From NCBI GenBank assembly GCA_024349765.1, contig AP026074.1, forward strand, positions 1-64,000: DNA of 64,000 nucleotides. Direction: 5' to 3'. Positions 56,475 to 64,000 of this stretch are shown here, piece by piece. Each line of letters begins with the position of its first letter. Position 1 is the first letter of the stretch. The translations under genes and the position numbers were made by a program. This DNA is from Streptomyces nigrescens (GTDB lineage Bacteria > Actinomycetota > Actinomycetes > Streptomycetales > Streptomycetaceae). The notes beneath the pieces are model-generated. The model saw only the letters and a program-made list of their open reading frames with translations, had not been told where the DNA came from and did not search any database.

Positions 56475-57824
56475 ATGCCGTACGCCACGCCTGCTCCGGT
56501 CACCACCCGGCAGCCGACGCAGATACGACGCCTCTTACAAGAGCGTCTGGACACCCTCGCCCGCGCCCATCAGGTGCCCGGAGCCCAACTCGCCCTGCAT
56601 ACGGGTGGGGTGACGTACGCGGTGCACACCGGGGTCGCGGACGCCGCCACCGAGGAACCGGTGGGCAGCGGCACCGCGGTGCCGCTGGGGTCCGTCACCA
56701 AGGTCTACACCGCCGCCGTGGTGATGCTGCTCGTCGCCGACGGCGATGTGTCGCTGACCGACCCCGTCGGCACGTACGTACCGGAGCTGGCGCGGCTGCC
56801 GCGGACGACCGTGCGGCAGCTGCTCAGCCACACCGCCGGTCTCCCGACGGGGCCCGATTCCGACGACGCGGCGGCGCTGACCCCGGCCCGCTACCTCTCC
56901 GGACACGCCACCGCCACCGTGTGCCCGCCCGGCAGCGGCTTCTCCTACTCCAACGCCGGATACGTCGCCGCCGGACGGCTGATCGAAGAGGTGACCGGCA
57001 TGTCCTGGCAGGAGGCCGTGCGGGCCTTCCTGCTCGAACCCCTGGGCACCGCCCCGGCCTTCCTCACCGACGCCGTACCCGCACGACCGGTGGCGCGCGG
57101 CCACTCCGCGAACGCCCTGACCGGCCGCGTCCGCCCGGTGCAGCAGACCCTGGCGCCGGTGGAGGCACCGGCCGGCGCGCTGCTGGCCAGCGCGCTCGAT
57201 CTGGTCGCGCTGGGGCGGGTGTTGACCGGCGAGGGCCCCCGTACGGTGCTGACGGAGGAGGACGCCGCGGAGATGCGCCGCCCCGTCCCCGGCGCCCACC
57301 CGGGAGTCCTCGCGGATGCCTGGGGACTGGGCCTGGCGCTCTTCCAGGACGGCGGCCGGCAGTGGTGCGGCCATGACGGCAACGCCCAGGGCACGTCCTG
57401 CTTCCTGCGGGCCGAACCGGACGGCGGCGATGTCGTCGCCTTCACCAGCAACGCCAACAGCGGCACCGCCCTGTGGCACGAACTGGCCGACGACCTCGAC
57501 CGGATCGCCGGCGTGCGCGTCCCGCCCGCCCCCGGTCCGCGCGACGGCGCCCCCGTCCGCGCACTTCCCCAGTGCGCCGGTACGTACCGCAACGGCACCG
57601 TCGACTACCGCGTCACGGCCGACGAGCAGGGTTCCCTGGCCCTGTCCGTCAACGGCGACAGCCCCGCCCCGCTGGTCTGTCACCCGGACCTGAGCTGCGA
57701 CCTGGTGGACCCCGCCACCGGCCGCCGGGTGCCCGGCGGACGCTTCCTCCGCGATCCGGACACCGGCGCCATCGACCGGCTCCAGATCTCCGGCCGGATG
57801 GCACGCCGCACCGACATCGGCTGA
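56475..57824 (+). CDS. PBP/beta-lactamase-fold hydrolase, SurE-like candidate cyclase
   Basis: A 449-residue serine enzyme. Catalytic motifs: S73-V-T-K76, Y158-S-N160, and H300-D-G. The C-terminal ~95 residues (CAGTYRNGTVDYRVTADEQGSLALSVNG...) form a small beta-rich, lipocalin-like domain. This two-domain layout, the length and the place beside an NRPS match the stand-alone PBP-type thioesterases such as SurE, which release and cyclise peptides ending in a D-residue. The NRPS module next door has an epimerase domain. A plain class C esterase or resistance beta-lactamase is the alternative; there is no signal peptide, which argues against the latter. Confidence 0.8.
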   Translation: MPYATPAPVTTRQPTQIRRLLQERLDTLARAHQVPGAQLALHTGGVTYAVHTGVADAATEEPVGSGTAVPLGSVTKVYTAAVVMLLVADGDVSLTDPVGTYVPELARLPRTTVRQLLSHTAGLPTGPDSDDAAALTPARYLSGHATATVCPPGSGFSYSNAGYVAAGRLIEEVTGMSWQEAVRAFLLEPLGTAPAFLTDAVPARPVARGHSANALTGRVRPVQQTLAPVEAPAGALLASALDLVALGRVLTGEGPRTVLTEEDAAEMRRPVPGAHPGVLADAWGLGLALFQDGGRQWCGHDGNAQGTSCFLRAEPDGGDVVAFTSNANSGTALWHELADDLDRIAGVRVPPAPGPRDGAPVRALPQCAGTYRNGTVDYRVTADEQGSLALSVNGDSPAPLVCHPDLSCDLVDPATGRRVPGGRFLRDPDTGAIDRLQISGRMARRTDIG

Positions 57825-57971
57825 CCGCTCCCAGCCCGGCGGTGCCGCGCGCCTCCCCCATCCTGCGCCGGACCCGCCCGTACAACCCCCCCACTCGTCC
57901 GGGACCGCTCACCCGGGCCGCTCGGCGCACCGCCGCACCCTTTCCGTCCCCGCCCCGAAGGACTGACCTCC

Positions 57972-60900
57972 ATGACGGACCAGCCCCAGAACTCCGTACC
58001 CGCGTCCGGATCAGCGCAGGACCGGACCGTTCCGCAGGTTCCCGGGGCCGACCCGGTCCGTCCGGTGCCGCGTTCCCCGCTCGCGGACCTGTTCGCGGCG
58101 TGGGTGACCCGCGCCCCCGAGGCGCCCGCCGTGACGGACGGCCGGCGGACCTGGTCCTACCGCGAGGCCGACGCCTGGGCCAACCGCCTCGCGCACGAGC
58201 TGATCGCGGACGGGGTGGGGCCGGAGCGCACGGTGGCGCTGGTGCTGCCGCGCTCGGTCGAACTGATCGTGGCGGAACTCGCGGTGGCCAAGGCCGGCGG
58301 TGCCTTCCTGCCGGTCGACCCGGCGTACCCCGCCGAACGCCGGGAGCTGCTGCTGTCCGACGCGGCGCCGGCGGTGGTCCTCGACGACCCCGACCGGATC
58401 CGCCGCGCGACCGGCCCGGACCGCGCCCCGCAGGACACCGACCGGCTCGCCCCGCTGCGCCCCGGGCACCCGGCCTACGTCATCTACACCTCCGGATCGA
58501 CCGGCGTGCCCAAGGGCGTGGTGGTGTCCGATACCGGACTGGGCGCCTTCACCGCCGCGGCGCAGGAACGATACGCCGTGGGGCCGGGCGACCGGGTGCT
58601 GCAGTTCTCCTCGCCCAGCTTCGACGCGTCCGTCCTGGAGCTGTGCATCTCCCTGCTGTCGGGCGCGACCCTGGTCATCCCGCCGGACGGACCGTGGCTG
58701 GGTGACGAACTCGCCGAGGTGCTGCGGGAGCACCGGATCAGCCATGCGCTGATCCCGCCGGCGGCGCTCGGCACGCTGCCCGGCCCGGCGGACGGCCATC
58801 CGCTGCCGGACCTGCGCACCCTGATCGTGGGGGCCGAGGCCTGCCCGGCCGACCTGGCCGACCGCTGGGCGGCGGGTCGCCGGCTGATCAACTCCTACGG
58901 CCCCACCGAGGCCACGGTGGTCGCCTCCTGGACCGGACCGCTGGCCGTCGGCGCCGGCACCCCGCCGATCGGCCGGCCGCTGCCCCGCACCCGGGTCCAC
59001 GTACTCGACGAGGCGATGCGGCCGGTGCCGACGGGAGCTGCCGGCGAGCTGTACATCGGCGGCGAGGGGGTGGCCCGCGGCTACCTCGGCCGCCCGGGCC
59101 TGACCGCCGCGCGCTTCGTGGCCGATCCGTACGGGCCGGCCGGCAGCAGGCTCTACCGCACCGGCGACCTGGCACGCCGGAACGCCGACGGCGAGCTGGA
59201 GTTCCTCGGGCGGACCGACCACCAGGTCAAGATCCGCGGCTTCCGCGTCGAACTCGGCGAGATCGAGGCGGCGTTGGCGGACCAGGACGGGGTGGGCGAG
59301 GCCGTCGTGGTGGTGCGCGAGGACGAGCCCGGACGCCGGCGGCTGGTCGGCTACGTCACGGCCGCCGACCCGGACCGGGCCCCGCAGCCCGGGACGCTGC
59401 GGACGGCGGTGGCCCGCACCCTGCCGGCCCACATGGTCCCGGCCGCCGTCGTCGTCCTGGACGCCCTCCCGCTCACCGCCCACCACAAGGTCGACCGGCG
59501 CGCCCTGCCCGCGCCCGGCCCGCTCCACGGCACCGGCCACACCCCGCCCCGGACGCCCGCCGAGCGGACCGTCGCCGGCATCTGGTCCGACGTCCTGGAC
59601 GTCCGGCCCGTCGGCGCCGACGACGACTTCTTTGCCCTCGGGGGCGACTCCGTCGTGGCCGTCCGCGTGCTCTCCCGCATCCGGGACGAACGGGCCGTCC
59701 GGCTGACCGTGCGGGACCTGTTCACCGCCCGGACGGTGGCCGGGCTGGCCGCCCTCCTCGACGCGGCGGACACCCACGACCCGTCGGGGCCGGTCACCCC
59801 GGCCCCGCGCACCGGCCCGCTGCCGCTCTCCCGCGCCCAGCAGCGCCTGTGGTTCCTCGACGACCTCACCCCCGGCGGCACCGAGTACCACACCGGCGTG
59901 GGATTACGGCTGCGCGGCCCGCTGGACACCGGTGCGCTCGGCCGCGCCCTGGACCGGCTCGCCGCCCGCCACGACGCGCTGCGCACCACCTTCACGACGG
60001 TCGACGGGCGCGTGGTGCAGCGGGTCGACGGCCCCGCCGCCCTGCCGCTGCGCACCGCCGACCTGCGCACCCTGCCGGCCGCCCGGCGCCCCGAAGAGGC
60101 CGAGCTCCTGCTCACGGAGGAACTCCGGCGCGCCTACGACCTGGACCGGGGACCGCTGACCCGGGCCCTGCTCGTCCGGCTCGACGAGGACGAGCACCTG
60201 CTGCTCCTGGCCCAGCACCACATCGTCACCGACGGCTGGTCGGTCGGCCTCCTCGTCCGCGAACTGGCCGCCCTCTACGCCGCGGAGGCCGCGGGAACCC
60301 CCGATGGACTCCCCGAACTCACCCTGCAGTACCCGGACTTCGCGCTCTGGGAGCACGGTCGGCCGGCCCCGGAGCGGCAGGCCGACGACCTCGCGTACTG
60401 GAAGCGGCAGCTGGCCGGCCTGCCGCTGCTGGACCTGCCGGCCGACCGGCCCCGGCCGCCGGTGCGCACCACGGCGGGCGCCGCCCACCGGCACGAACTG
60501 CCCGCCGACCTCACCGACCGCCTGTCCCGGCTCGCGCGGGCCAAGGGCACCACCCTGTTCACCCTGTTCTCCGGCGCGGCCGCGGTGCTGTTCTCCCGCT
60601 ACACCGGCCAGCGGGACATCGCCTTCGGCACCGTCACCAACGGGCGCGACCGGCGGGAACTGGAGGAGGTGGCCGGCTTCTTCGTCAACACCGTCGTGCT
60701 GCGCACCGACGTGGACGGCACCGCCACCGTCGACCGCTTCCTGGACGGCATGCGGGCGACGCTGCTGGACGCCTTCGCCCATGACGGGGTGCCCTTCGAC
60801 CGGGTCGTCGAGGAGCTCGCGCCGCCCCGCGACCCCAGCCGCACGCCGCTGGTGCAGGTCCTCGTCGTCCAGCAGACCGCCATGGTGCCGCCCGGGCCGG

Positions 60901-63900
60901 CCGGCGGCGTCCGGATCGACGAGCACCCGCTGCCGCGCCCGGCCGCCCGCTTCGACCTGGTGCTGGAGTTCCTGCCGCGCGGCGACGGCTCGTTCGGGCT
61001 GACCGTCGAGTACAACACCGACCTGTTCGACGCCGCGACCGCGGCCCGGCTGGCCCGTCATCTGCACCTGCTGCTGGCGGGCATGGCCGACGGCCCGCAC
61101 CGGACCGTCGCCGAACTCCCGCTGCTCACCGACGACGAGCGGCGCACCATGCTCGATGCCTGGAACACCCCGCAGGCGCCCGGCCGCGAGACGACGCTGC
61201 CGGCGCTCTTCGAGGAGCAGACCGCCCTTACCCCCGACCGCACCGCCGTGGTCTGCGGGGAGACCCGGCTCAGCTACGACGAGGTGAACCGGCGCGCCAA
61301 CCGGCTGGCCAGGATGCTGGCCGCCCGCGGCGCCGGCCCCGAGTCCCTGGTGGCGCTGGCCCTGCCGCGCTCCGCCGACCTGGTCACCGTCCTGTGGGCG
61401 GTGCTCAAGGCGGGCGCCGGCTACCTGCCGGTGGACCCCGGCTACCCGGCCGACCGCATCCGCTTCATGCTCGCCGACGCCCGCCCGGCCGTGGTCCTCA
61501 CCACCCGCGAGACGGCCGGCTGCCTGCCCGAGGGCACCGAGGCACTCGTCCTGGACGAGCCCGGCACCGCCGACGCGCTCGCCGCCGGCCCCGCGCACGA
61601 CCTGACCGACGCCGAGCGGGTCCGGCCGCTGGACCCCGGCCACCCCGCCTACGTCATCTACACCTCCGGCTCGACCGGCCGGCCCAAGGGCGTGCTGGTC
61701 ACCCACCGCAGCGTGGCGGACCTGGCGGCCTGGGCGGGGGAGTGGTTCGGCCCGCAGCGGCTGGCGCACGTGGTGGCCTCCACCTCGCTCAACTTCGACG
61801 TGTCGGTCTTCGAACTGCTCTGCCCGCTGCTCTCCGGCGGCAGCATCGACGTGGTGCCCGACCTGCCGGCCCTCGCCGACGGGCCGACGGACGGCGGCCC
61901 GCGGCAGGCCGGGCTGATCAGCGGCGTTCCGTCGGTGCTGTCCCGGATGCTCACCCGGGACGCCGCCGTGCAGGCCGGCACCGTGGTCCTGGCCGGCGAG
62001 GCGCTGCCCGCGCGGACCGTACGGGAGATCCGCCGGACCATGCCGGCCTGCGAGATCGCCAACATCTACGGTCCGACCGAGGCCACCGTGTACGCCACGG
62101 CGTGGTTCGCCGGCGACGGCACCCCCGAGCAGGCCCCGCCGATCGGCCGACCGGTCGCCCGGACCCGCGCCTACGTCCTCGACAGCCGGCTGCGGCCCCA
62201 ACCCCCGGGCGTGACGGGGGAGTTGTACCTCGGGGGCGGCGGGCTGGCCCGGGGCTACCTCCGACGGCCCGGGCTCACCGCCGCCCGGTTCGTCGCCGAC
62301 CCGTTCGCCGGACCGGGCAGCCGGATGTACCGCACCGGCGACCTGGCGCGGTGGACCGCCGACGGCGAGCTGGAGTACCTGGGCCGGGCCGACCACCAGG
62401 TCAAGGTGCGGGGCTTCCGGATCGAACTCGGCGAGGTCGAGGAGGCCCTGCTGGCCTGCGACAACGTCACCCAGGCCGCCGCCACCACCCGGGAGGACGA
62501 CGGCCACAAGCGGCTGATCGGCTATGTCGTCCCGGCGCCCGGAACGGAGGCCGACCCGGACGCGATCCGCCGCGCGCTCGGCCGCCGGCTGCCCGACTAC
62601 ATGGTGCCCGCCGCGGTCGTCGTCCTGCCGGCGATGCCGCTCAACCCCAACGGCAAGCTGGACCGCGACCGGCTGCCCGCCCCCGACCGGTCCGTCGGGA
62701 CCACGACCGACTACGTGGCACCGCGCACCGCCACCGAACGGGCGCTGGCCGCGGTCTGGGCCGACGTGCTGCGGGTGGAACGGGTCGGCGTCGACGACAA
62801 CTTCTTCACGCTGGGCGGCGACTCGATCCTCAGCATCCAGGTGGTCGCCCAGGCCCGGCAGGCCGGCCTGGCCGTGACCTCGCGCGACGTCTACCGGCAC
62901 CAGACGGTCGGCGCACTCGCCCAGTGCCTGGACGCCGCCGATCGTCCCGCCGGGCCCGCGCGCGCCGAGGAGGCCGCCACCGGCGACGCACCGCTCACCC
63001 CGATCCAGCACTGGCTCTTCGAGAGCGACGCCGAGCGGGCCGGCCACTTCGGGCAGACGCTCTCCGTCGAACTCCCGGACGACCTCGACCCGTTGGCGCT
63101 GGAGCAGGCGCTGCGCGACCTGGTCGCCCACCACGACGCGCTCCGCTCGCGCTTCGACCGCGACGACGACGGCCGCCGGCGGCAGCACATCGACGCCGCG
63201 CCGCCCCACCTCGTCCTGCACCGGCACACCGGACCCGACGACGACGCACCCCACCTGGGCCCGTTCGACCTCGCCCGGGGGCCGCTGCTGCGCGCCGTCC
63301 TGCACGACCGCGCGGACGGACGGCCCGCCGTCCTCCACCTGACCGTCCACCACCTGGTCGTCGACGGCGTCTCCTGGCGGCTGCTGCTGGCGGACCTGGA
63401 CCGCGCCTACCGGGCCCGCCGCGAGGGTGAACCCGCCGCCCTGCCGCCGAAGTCCACCCCGCTGCGCCACTGGGCGCGCCGGCTGACCGACCACGCCGAC
63501 GCCGGCGGCTTCGACGACGAGGCCGGCTACTGGACGGACCTGGCCGCCGGCTGCGACCCCGCGCTGCCGACCGATCTCGACGGTCCCAACACCTACGCCT
63601 CGGCCCGCTCGGTGACCGTCCGCCTCACCCCGAAGACCACCGCCGTCCTGCTGCACACCCTCCCCGCCGCCTACCGCACCCAGGTCAACGACGTGCTGCT
63701 CAGCGCGCTGGGCCGGACGCTGCGCGACTGGACCGGCCGCGACCGGACCCCGGTCGACCTGGAGGGCCACGGCCGCGAGGAACTCTTCGAGGACGTCGAC
63801 CTGAGCCGTACGGTCGGCTGGTTCACCACCCGCTACCCGGTCGCCCTCACCGTGGCACCGGACGCGGACTGGGGCACCGTGCTCAAGTCCGTCAAGGAAC

Positions 63901-64000
63901 AGCTGCGCGCGGTGCCCCGCCGCGGCCTCGGCCACGGCGTCCACCGCCATCTGCGCGGCACGGCCGGCCTGCCCGAGGCGCCGACCGCCGGCCTCAGCTT
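57972..64000 (+). CDS. Nonribosomal peptide synthetase (A-T-C-A-T-E, 3' partial)
   Basis: 2009 codons are visible and open to the window edge. Module 1 has no condensation domain, so it starts the chain. A1 has [24 protein letters not shown] and [11 protein letters not shown]1 has Ser in FALGGDS (codon 59649). C1 has HHIVTDG (60216). A2 has [24 protein letters not shown] and [13 protein letters not shown]2 Ser is at codon 62823. The epimerase has [44 protein letters not shown], then leaves the window. Hand-aligned specificity residues are D-A-L-L-I-G-S-V-V for A1 and D-V-F-S-V-A-I-V-Y for A2; no substrate is claimed. Module 2 should yield a D-residue. ATG 57972. Confidence 0.95.
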   Translation, partial: MTDQPQNSVPASGSAQDRTVPQVPGADPVRPVPRSPLADLFAAWVTRAPEAPAVTDGRRTWSYREADAWANRLAHELIADGVGPERTVALVLPRSVELIVAELAVAKAGGAFLPVDPAYPAERRELLLSDAAPAVVLDDPDRIRRATGPDRAPQDTDRLAPLRPGHPAYVIYTSGSTGVPKGVVVSDTGLGAFTAAAQERYAVGPGDRVLQFSSPSFDASVLELCISLLSGATLVIPPDGPWLGDELAEVLREHRISHALIPPAALGTLPGPADGHPLPDLRTLIVGAEACPADLADRWAAGRRLINSYGPTEATVVASWTGPLAVGAGTPPIGRPLPRTRVHVLDEAMRPVPTGAAGELYIGGEGVARGYLGRPGLTAARFVADPYGPAGSRLYRTGDLARRNADGELEFLGRTDHQVKIRGFRVELGEIEAALADQDGVGEAVVVVREDEPGRRRLVGYVTAADPDRAPQPGTLRTAVARTLPAHMVPAAVVVLDALPLTAHHKVDRRALPAPGPLHGTGHTPPRTPAERTVAGIWSDVLDVRPVGADDDFFALGGDSVVAVRVLSRIRDERAVRLTVRDLFTARTVAGLAALLDAADTHDPSGPVTPAPRTGPLPLSRAQQRLWFLDDLTPGGTEYHTGVGLRLRGPLDTGALGRALDRLAARHDALRTTFTTVDGRVVQRVDGPAALPLRTADLRTLPAARRPEEAELLLTEELRRAYDLDRGPLTRALLVRLDEDEHLLLLAQHHIVTDGWSVGLLVRELAALYAAEAAGTPDGLPELTLQYPDFALWEHGRPAPERQADDLAYWKRQLAGLPLLDLPADRPRPPVRTTAGAAHRHELPADLTDRLSRLARAKGTTLFTLFSGAAAVLFSRYTGQRDIAFGTVTNGRDRRELEEVAGFFVNTVVLRTDVDGTATVDRFLDGMRATLLDAFAHDGVPFDRVVEELAPPRDPSRTPLVQVLVVQQTAMVPPGPAGGVRIDEHPLPRPAARFDLVLEFLPRGDGSFGLTVEYNTDLFDAATAARLARHLHLLLAGMADGPHRTVAELPLLTDDERRTMLDAWNTPQAPGRETTLPALFEEQTALTPDRTAVVCGETRLSYDEVNRRANRLARMLAARGAGPESLVALALPRSADLVTVLWAVLKAGAGYLPVDPGYPADRIRFMLADARPAVVLTTRETAGCLPEGTEALVLDEPGTADALAAGPAHDLTDAERVRPLDPGHPAYVIYTSGSTGRPKGVLVTHRSVADLAAWAGEWFGPQRLAHVVASTSLNFDVSVFELLCPLLSGGSIDVVPDLPALADGPTDGGPRQAGLISGVPSVLSRMLTRDAAVQAGTVVLAGEALPARTVREIRRTMPACEIANIYGPTEATVYATAWFAGDGTPEQAPPIGRPVARTRAYVLDSRLRPQPPGVTGELYLGGGGLARGYLRRPGLTAARFVADPFAGPGSRMYRTGDLARWTADGELEYLGRADHQVKVRGFRIELGEVEEALLACDNVTQAAATTREDDGHKRLIGYVVPAPGTEADPDAIRRALGRRLPDYMVPAAVVVLPAMPLNPNGKLDRDRLPAPDRSVGTTTDYVAPRTATERALAAVWADVLRVERVGVDDNFFTLGGDSILSIQVVAQARQAGLAVTSRDVYRHQTVGALAQCLDAADRPAGPARAEEAATGDAPLTPIQHWLFESDAERAGHFGQTLSVELPDDLDPLALEQALRDLVAHHDALRSRFDRDDDGRRRQHIDAAPPHLVLHRHTGPDDDAPHLGPFDLARGPLLRAVLHDRADGRPAVLHLTVHHLVVDGVSWRLLLADLDRAYRARREGEPAALPPKSTPLRHWARRLTDHADAGGFDDEAGYWTDLAAGCDPALPTDLDGPNTYASARSVTVRLTPKTTAVLLHTLPAAYRTQVNDVLLSALGRTLRDWTGRDRTPVDLEGHGREELFEDVDLSRTVGWFTTRYPVALTVAPDADWGTVLKSVKEQLRAVPRRGLGHGVHRHLRGTAGLPEAPTAGLS

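Noticed and set aside
59904-63950. 1348-codon minus-strand open frame
   Set aside because: It is the antisense of the NRPS. The plus-strand frame contains every expected A, T, C and E motif in order.

Overview
The window is high-GC actinobacterial DNA, almost certainly Streptomyces. It carries two chaplins, a SARP-type regulator, many TetR/LuxR/AraC/LysR regulators, two P450s, an NRPS, a RiPP locus, class F sortase material, GTG starts and 4-bp start/stop overlaps.

Left edge (1-11.9 kb). Bases 1 to about 6534 are a badly degraded, inverted copy of about 6555 to 11925. The right arm is intact: truncated SARP regulator, SDR, chaplin, luciferase-like oxidoreductase and the start of a secreted hydrolase. 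The left arm has the same genes in mirror order with frameshifts throughout. It is about 1.2 times longer because small insertions dominate, and it contains a run of 15 G. The arms meet at a hairpin near 6545, inside the SARP gene. An uncorrected fold-back long read at a contig end explains this best; a decayed inverted duplication is the alternative. The left arm should not be read as independent chromosome.

Middle (11.7-42 kb). These are compact transcription units: secreted alpha/beta hydrolase, acyltransferase, histidine kinase and response regulator; an AAA ATPase with a TPR membrane protein; an autoregulated TetR-P450 pair; NAD kinase; two acidic beta-propeller proteins; TetR-hydrolase; a second chaplin; a methyltransferase-NUDIX fusion; a PP2C phosphatase; divergent AraC/MFS; several methyltransferases; two small proteins sharing a domain; TetR/methyltransferase around twin palindromes; crcB-DUF190-crcB; and a class F sortase beside a wall-anchored-type protein. 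Two pseudogenes (MarR, GNAT) lie here.

RiPP locus (42.1-48.4 kb, minus strand). An MFS exporter, an S9 peptidase, a 39-residue precursor ending in a PGIGITVTVPF-type core, a B12-dependent radical SAM enzyme and a DUF5825-like partner form one unit, with a strong hairpin right after the precursor. This is the best candidate for an uncharacterised natural-product system in the window. Divergent to it is a rifampicin monooxygenase (rox) with a rifamycin-associated-element-like palindrome upstream.

Right edge (50-64 kb). An M9 collagenase, a LysR regulator and a cyclophilin precede an NRPS cluster: P450, a PBP/beta-lactamase-fold hydrolase resembling SurE-type peptide cyclases, and an NRPS (A-T-C-A-T-E, running off the window).
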